From assembly GCA_037951105.1 (NCBI GenBank), contig JBAMJV010007419.1, positions 124,001 through 188,000 of the forward strand: a DNA stretch of 64,000 nucleotides, written 5' to 3'. The notes under the pieces were generated by a model. The model searched no databases. It had not been told where the DNA came from and saw nothing but the letters and a program-made list of their open reading frames with translations. Positions 1 through 64,000 of this stretch are shown piece after piece. A program made the position numbers and the translations under genes. How positions within the stretch are numbered: position 1 is the first letter of the stretch; each line of letters opens with the position of its first letter. Origin of the DNA: Echinarachnius parma. Taxonomy: Eukaryota > Echinodermata > Echinoidea > Clypeasteroida > Echinarachniidae.

Positions 1-2940
1 ACTAAGGGACTTGAGGTTTCATCTGCAGCAGACGACACGTCTGTCCCGGTCGGTGGTGCTATGCATCATCGTAACATTCCTCCAACAAACGACTTCTCGC
101 ATCATCCAGTCCTTCCTCCCTTTCCGTGCATTAATCATGTTAATGACGACAGTGATGAAAGATGGACCAAGTTGGTTTATATGGTCGCTTGGTCTGCACC
201 CAATTAGTCTATGTACGTTTAATTTGGTATATTCACTGCGGAACGCCTGAAACTTCCATTTCCATACATTTCGAACCTGACCCCCAACCCTAACCTTGAG
301 CCTGACCCTATAATCCCAATCCCGAATCTCAATCCATAACCATAAAAACCAACCTCGAATCTTAATTATTATCCCTGATCCTAATACTAAGCTCCTGGAA
401 TCTGACATGTCTGATATTGTTAGCGGACAAAATAGGAGTAGACTAAATGGGTGTCGGATGGTCACTGTGGTGGTGGGAAGGGGGGGGGGGGGGGGTTGAT
501 GTACTTTGTGCTTCGCCCCTACCGCTACGATTTTCTCTAAGTATTTCCCTTGACTTTCCCTCGACTCCGTCTCCGTTCCGCCACCATCATGTCCCTCATC
601 ACCCACGCCGAATTCTTGGGTGGTTACGAAGGCATCCATACCACACTCTAACGATGTCTTCTCCCACCTGCTCCTCTATGTCATCCCTCGAGCATGCATC
701 AGGGGTACTCCTTGATGGGCATCTATATCGGGGCTCCTCCGAGCGCACATACTTGAGGTATGCGAGTTCGTGGTTGATGATGAGCGGATGTGGTTAGCAT
801 CATCACCGTGGAAGCTGTCGTAATCTATTTCGGAGAGAACGACTGGGAACGAGCGTCTAGCTGCACGATAATTATTTTCATAACTTAGCATTATTATTTC
901 ATTACGTGAAAATGAATTCGAACTGCTACGTGGTTGTGTAATTTTGTCTCTATTTAATCAGAGAGTTGGGAGGTGTGGAATGTGGAACTGATTGTTTTCT
1001 TATTTTAATTTAATGCATCTATACAGATACATTGTCATTATGTGGGCGTAGAAACATTATACATCTACCCAAATTGGTCGGGTGCGTCCTGATACATAGT
1101 TTCGATGTCCCACTTTCCTCATACACTGTCAGTGTTTCTAAAATTTGGTAGCGTTGTCGACCCTAGAGGATGTAGCCATATCGGAGTTCCACCCCAATTC
1201 CACCCACATTGTGCGAGGCGGTCACTGACACCGGTCCTTATAGTAATAGTAGTTATTGGTCGTTGGTTAACGAAAATTATATTATTGTGATCAAAGTTAA
1301 CGTTTCTGTCTTTTGTTGATTTGGTATGAGATACCCACCTAAGTTATGCCTCGATGCAGTTTTCAAGTACATGTGTCACATTTAATATGTTATACTAAAA
1401 AGGTTATACTGTGTTATCGAAAGTGCATTCATGACATACTTTCCTCCTATGGGTAACTTTTGAATTCCATTTACGTAAAGCATAAATTGATTCTTCTTTA
1501 AAAAAACAAACAACTAAAGTGAAATATATGTCACTAAAGAGAAGAAAATAGGATTGCAACGGAGACTATGCGGTCACCTCTGAGAAAAGATATTCCTATT
1601 TTGATGGTTATGATCTCTAGATGGCAAATTCCTGATCTGATCACTCTAAAGTCTAAACAAATTGCTAATCCGTAAAAAGGCTTCATTGGATCGTCTGAAA
1701 GTTGACAAAACGATTTGTTTAAATCTGGGTTTGATTTGGCTGCAACTCTGGTGCAAATTATTCAACCAATATTAAATTGTAGAAGCTTATACAAGTCACA
1801 CACGAAACAGTTTCTTTATTATCCGATTTTATTTATCGGCTTAAGTGAAATATTCCGTTCTTCAGCCATCTTCGGTGTTGAAAAGGGGCTATTTTACGAA
1901 AGTAAATCGGATTTCCCCCTTTCAAAGTGGCTGAAAAGGAGCAACGGCACCAAGTAACCGCTTAAATCGGTAAAAGCCGAGGGTCGTAAACCGTGAAAGT
2001 GGTCAAAACAAGAAATAAAATAACTTCAAACCAAAACCCGAATTGTAATGGAACGTTTGGTGAAATAAGAACTACTGTATTATAATCCAGTGATTTATGT
2101 ACAAATAGTAGAGCCGAGGATGAGGGGGATTTTCGAAAAGTGCAATGATTTGTCAACCGTATGGACATGTGCACGAATTCAATGCGACATGTTTGAAACA
2201 GTTAGATTGGTTTAGATAAATAAGGAGAATGGAAAATAACAAATATATACCACAAAAATGACAAGAAAATGGGTTATTGATCAAATTATAACCACAAACT
2301 TGTTGTTTATGTATCTATTTATTTGTTTTTCACGTTTAAATGACAAAGCGGTATGAGACTTTGAGAAAATTAAGTTTGATATCAACCGTCTAACCATAAA
2401 GATATCTATGAGAACTATGTCTTATGAACTGGTTGTAGTCACGTTGTCATGGTGATAAGATCCCGCTTTTTTAAAACTATGAATGGGGCTTCGAACTTCT
2501 ATGGAGTGCGTGGGATGGGTCAGAATTCGGCAAGTTTCAGTAATTTCATCACGTTTGTTAAATACTTGTTTCAGTTGTTTTCCGAATATGTATGTACACA
2601 CGTTTGTTGATTATACATACGTTCACAGGTTTATGTACACTTACTTGATTTTTTGAGCTTCGTGTAGATAACTTTTGAGCATTTTGAAGAAAAATAAGAA
2701 GAATATGGAATTGGCGCATTATGAATCCTTCTATATTAGTATGAGTATTATTATTATCAGTATAACTCGTGATGCAGATTACAAGCACGTATTAAGAGTA
2801 TTTCGGAGTAGGACCATACACTCCCCATGGACGATTAACACTTTAGATTGAGTGTGCGACACCTGTGCACACAACCAAAAAGGTTAATGAGAGAAGTCAC
2901 ACCACCTTTTAAACACGTACATTACTTGACTCATATACAT
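1..2940. other. No gene recognised; upstream or intronic DNA
   Basis: AT-rich DNA apart from a GC-richer first 900 bases. A poly-G run lies at about 480-495. Open frames on both strands in the first 900 bases show no recognisable domain and look like chance frames in GC-rich sequence. An exon encoding the cysteine-rich segment expected just before the first EGF module of nephronectin-like proteins was sought and not found. Confidence 0.5.
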
Positions 2941-3242
2941 TTAAAGGGATCTAGTAACTTTGTTGACATGTGCACAAAGTGATAAATGGTTGGTACAATG
3001 TATAATGTTGTTATCTGATATGTCCACAGGGTATTGTGTGAAAATTGCAAGTCAAATGGACGTTAAATGGCCGAGTAATGAGCAAAAAAGCAAAGTGATA
3101 TTCACTAACTCATTGCACTCACTTTGTACACGGTTTTCGTGGTCCATTGGATAATTTAACATCTGAACACTTCAATCGTAAATAACCGCTAGAATTCCAA
3201 TTGGATTTTGAGGATTTAGACAATGTTACTAAGTCCCTTTAA
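2941..3242 (+). mobile_element. Small inverted-repeat element, family G
   Basis: About 302 bp bounded by TTAA. The left end begins TTAAAGGGATCTAGTAAC and the reverse complement of the right end begins TTAAAGGGACTTAGTAAC. The same end sequence occurs at 4928 (inverted, partial) and at both ends of 48480-48842. There is no coding capacity, so it is a non-autonomous (MITE-like) element. TTAA at both ends would fit a piggyBac-type target but could be part of the terminal repeat. Confidence 0.6.
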
Positions 3243-4149
3243 AGTATTTTCAAAAGTCGGGTCGACCTTTTTTCGCTGCATTTTTCGCAATTTCTAAATC
3301 ACGTACGTCGACGAAATTCGTGTAATTAGAAACACACCCCAGAGTGCGGCAGGCAGCGCTCTGTATAATAGTCAAGTTGTAAACGTCGCTAAATAAAATG
3401 GATTTGTGGCATGATTTGAGATGACGTAAATGGCTGTTGAGATTGACCCAGAATGTGATTTTCGTGACAACTCTGATAAGGAACACATGTTAAAACACGT
3501 ATATTGACCTAAATGTTGAAATTACTATCAAACACTTGGTACATAAAGCGATATGTACAAGCTGTTATATTGCAGATGCCTGTGGAGTCCATGTGGCTGT
3601 TCCCTATATTACCGACAAGGGGAGGAAATATACTTCCCCACAGTCCCTTTTTATCTAATGAAGATGTATCGTTATTGGTTTAACTGATCCGAGAACTTAT
3701 AATGGTATTTGTAATGACATATAACATAGGTGTACGTGACGCAATGCGTGAAATGTGTATGACGTTGGGTATCATGACTCTACGGTATTTGTGGAAACAT
3801 TATTACTGCTGACGGAATATGGATATGCCTACTCAAAAATTAGCATAATTCTTTCTACTGGAAAGTAACGCAATAATGTAAATCAATAATTAAAAGATAC
3901 AACGACTTATTGTACTCATTAAACGTGTTAACATTCTTGTTTTATTGTTGTATATGCTTATACATACAAATACATATATAAATGCTTGAGCATGATGATA
4001 AAAATCAACATTAATTGTTTCAAGTGTGTTTTGAATACTATTATGTTTTTATAAATCACCGACAAACATGATAAATAATCGAAGTTAATTATCGAGATTG
4101 CACTTTTTTAAAATGTCTAAATCTCTTTTCTTATTCCCCCCATGTGCAG
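3243..4149. other. Intronic or upstream DNA, nothing recognised
   Basis: AT-rich sequence ending in the polypyrimidine/AG acceptor of the first recognised exon. A short acceptor-like stretch at about 3575 opens a frame (DACGVHVAVPYITDKG) that stops without a usable donor; I do not call it an exon. Confidence 0.4.
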
Positions 4150-63867
<59,718 letters not shown>

Positions 63868-64000
63868 GTAAGGATTTTAACAAATCACACCCAATTATGA
63901 CCTGCTCTTTAGTCAGATCAATTCATTTCTTTGAATTCGCTGTCTCCGTGTAATTATGTTATTTTATTATTATCACAGTAATAACGTTCACAGAGATTAT

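Noticed and set aside
19..639. 206-codon open frame on the minus strand
   Set aside because: No recognisable domain; overlaps a poly-G run and a GC-rich stretch; low-complexity Pro and Trp runs. Looks like a chance frame.
3575..3660. Acceptor-like site followed by DACGVHVAVPYITDKG, possibly an EMI-type exon upstream of exon 1
   Set aside because: No second cysteine pattern and no donor before the in-frame TAA; composition like intron.

Overview
The window is animal (metazoan) nuclear DNA. It is AT-rich and intron-rich, has no operons or bacterial gene order, and is crowded with microsatellites, long poly-G/poly-C runs and many small inverted-repeat transposons. The gene content and repeat style suggest a marine invertebrate, perhaps a deuterostome such as an echinoderm, hemichordate or amphioxus. 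This placement is an inference and cannot be settled from the window.

One host gene on the + strand can be supported. It runs from the first recognisable exon at 4150 to at least 63867, and both ends lie outside the window or were not recognised. I define 23 internal coding exons totalling 3396 nt (1132 codons). Every exon begins and ends in intron phase 1, has AG/GT borders, and in most cases encodes exactly one extracellular module. Exons 1-5 match in order the five EGF modules of nephronectin/EGFL6. Exons 6-20 hold six thrombospondin-type EGF modules, seven calcium-binding EGF modules and two sushi (CCP) modules, with thrombospondin-EGF and calcium-EGF strictly alternating from exon 12 to exon 20. 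Exons 21-23 begin a cysteine-free domain that resembles the FAM171/astroprincin ectodomain. The product is inferred to be a large secreted or membrane-anchored matrix or adhesion protein.

The first intron (4243-26582, 22.3 kb) is inflated by transposons. It holds a nested insertion (6579-9496, three elements deep), a piggyBac-like element (14947-15744), a cluster of hairpins (17142-17412), a decayed P-superfamily transposon with THAP-domain exons and 8-bp target duplications (19144-23891), and two arrays of a short palindromic repeat (11769-12770 and 25641-26118) that share one boundary in opposite orientation.

From 26 to 60 kb, at least eight of the intact exons have a decayed partial copy of themselves in a flanking intron (an 'exon graveyard'): near 26.8, 31.9, 34.0-34.5, 35.9, 41.3-41.6, 54.9, 57.4 and 59.8 kb. 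At 41 kb the duplicated unit also carries a tRNA-like SINE sequence. No promoter, start codon, stop codon, polyadenylation site, functional tRNA or rRNA gene, or CRISPR array was identified.
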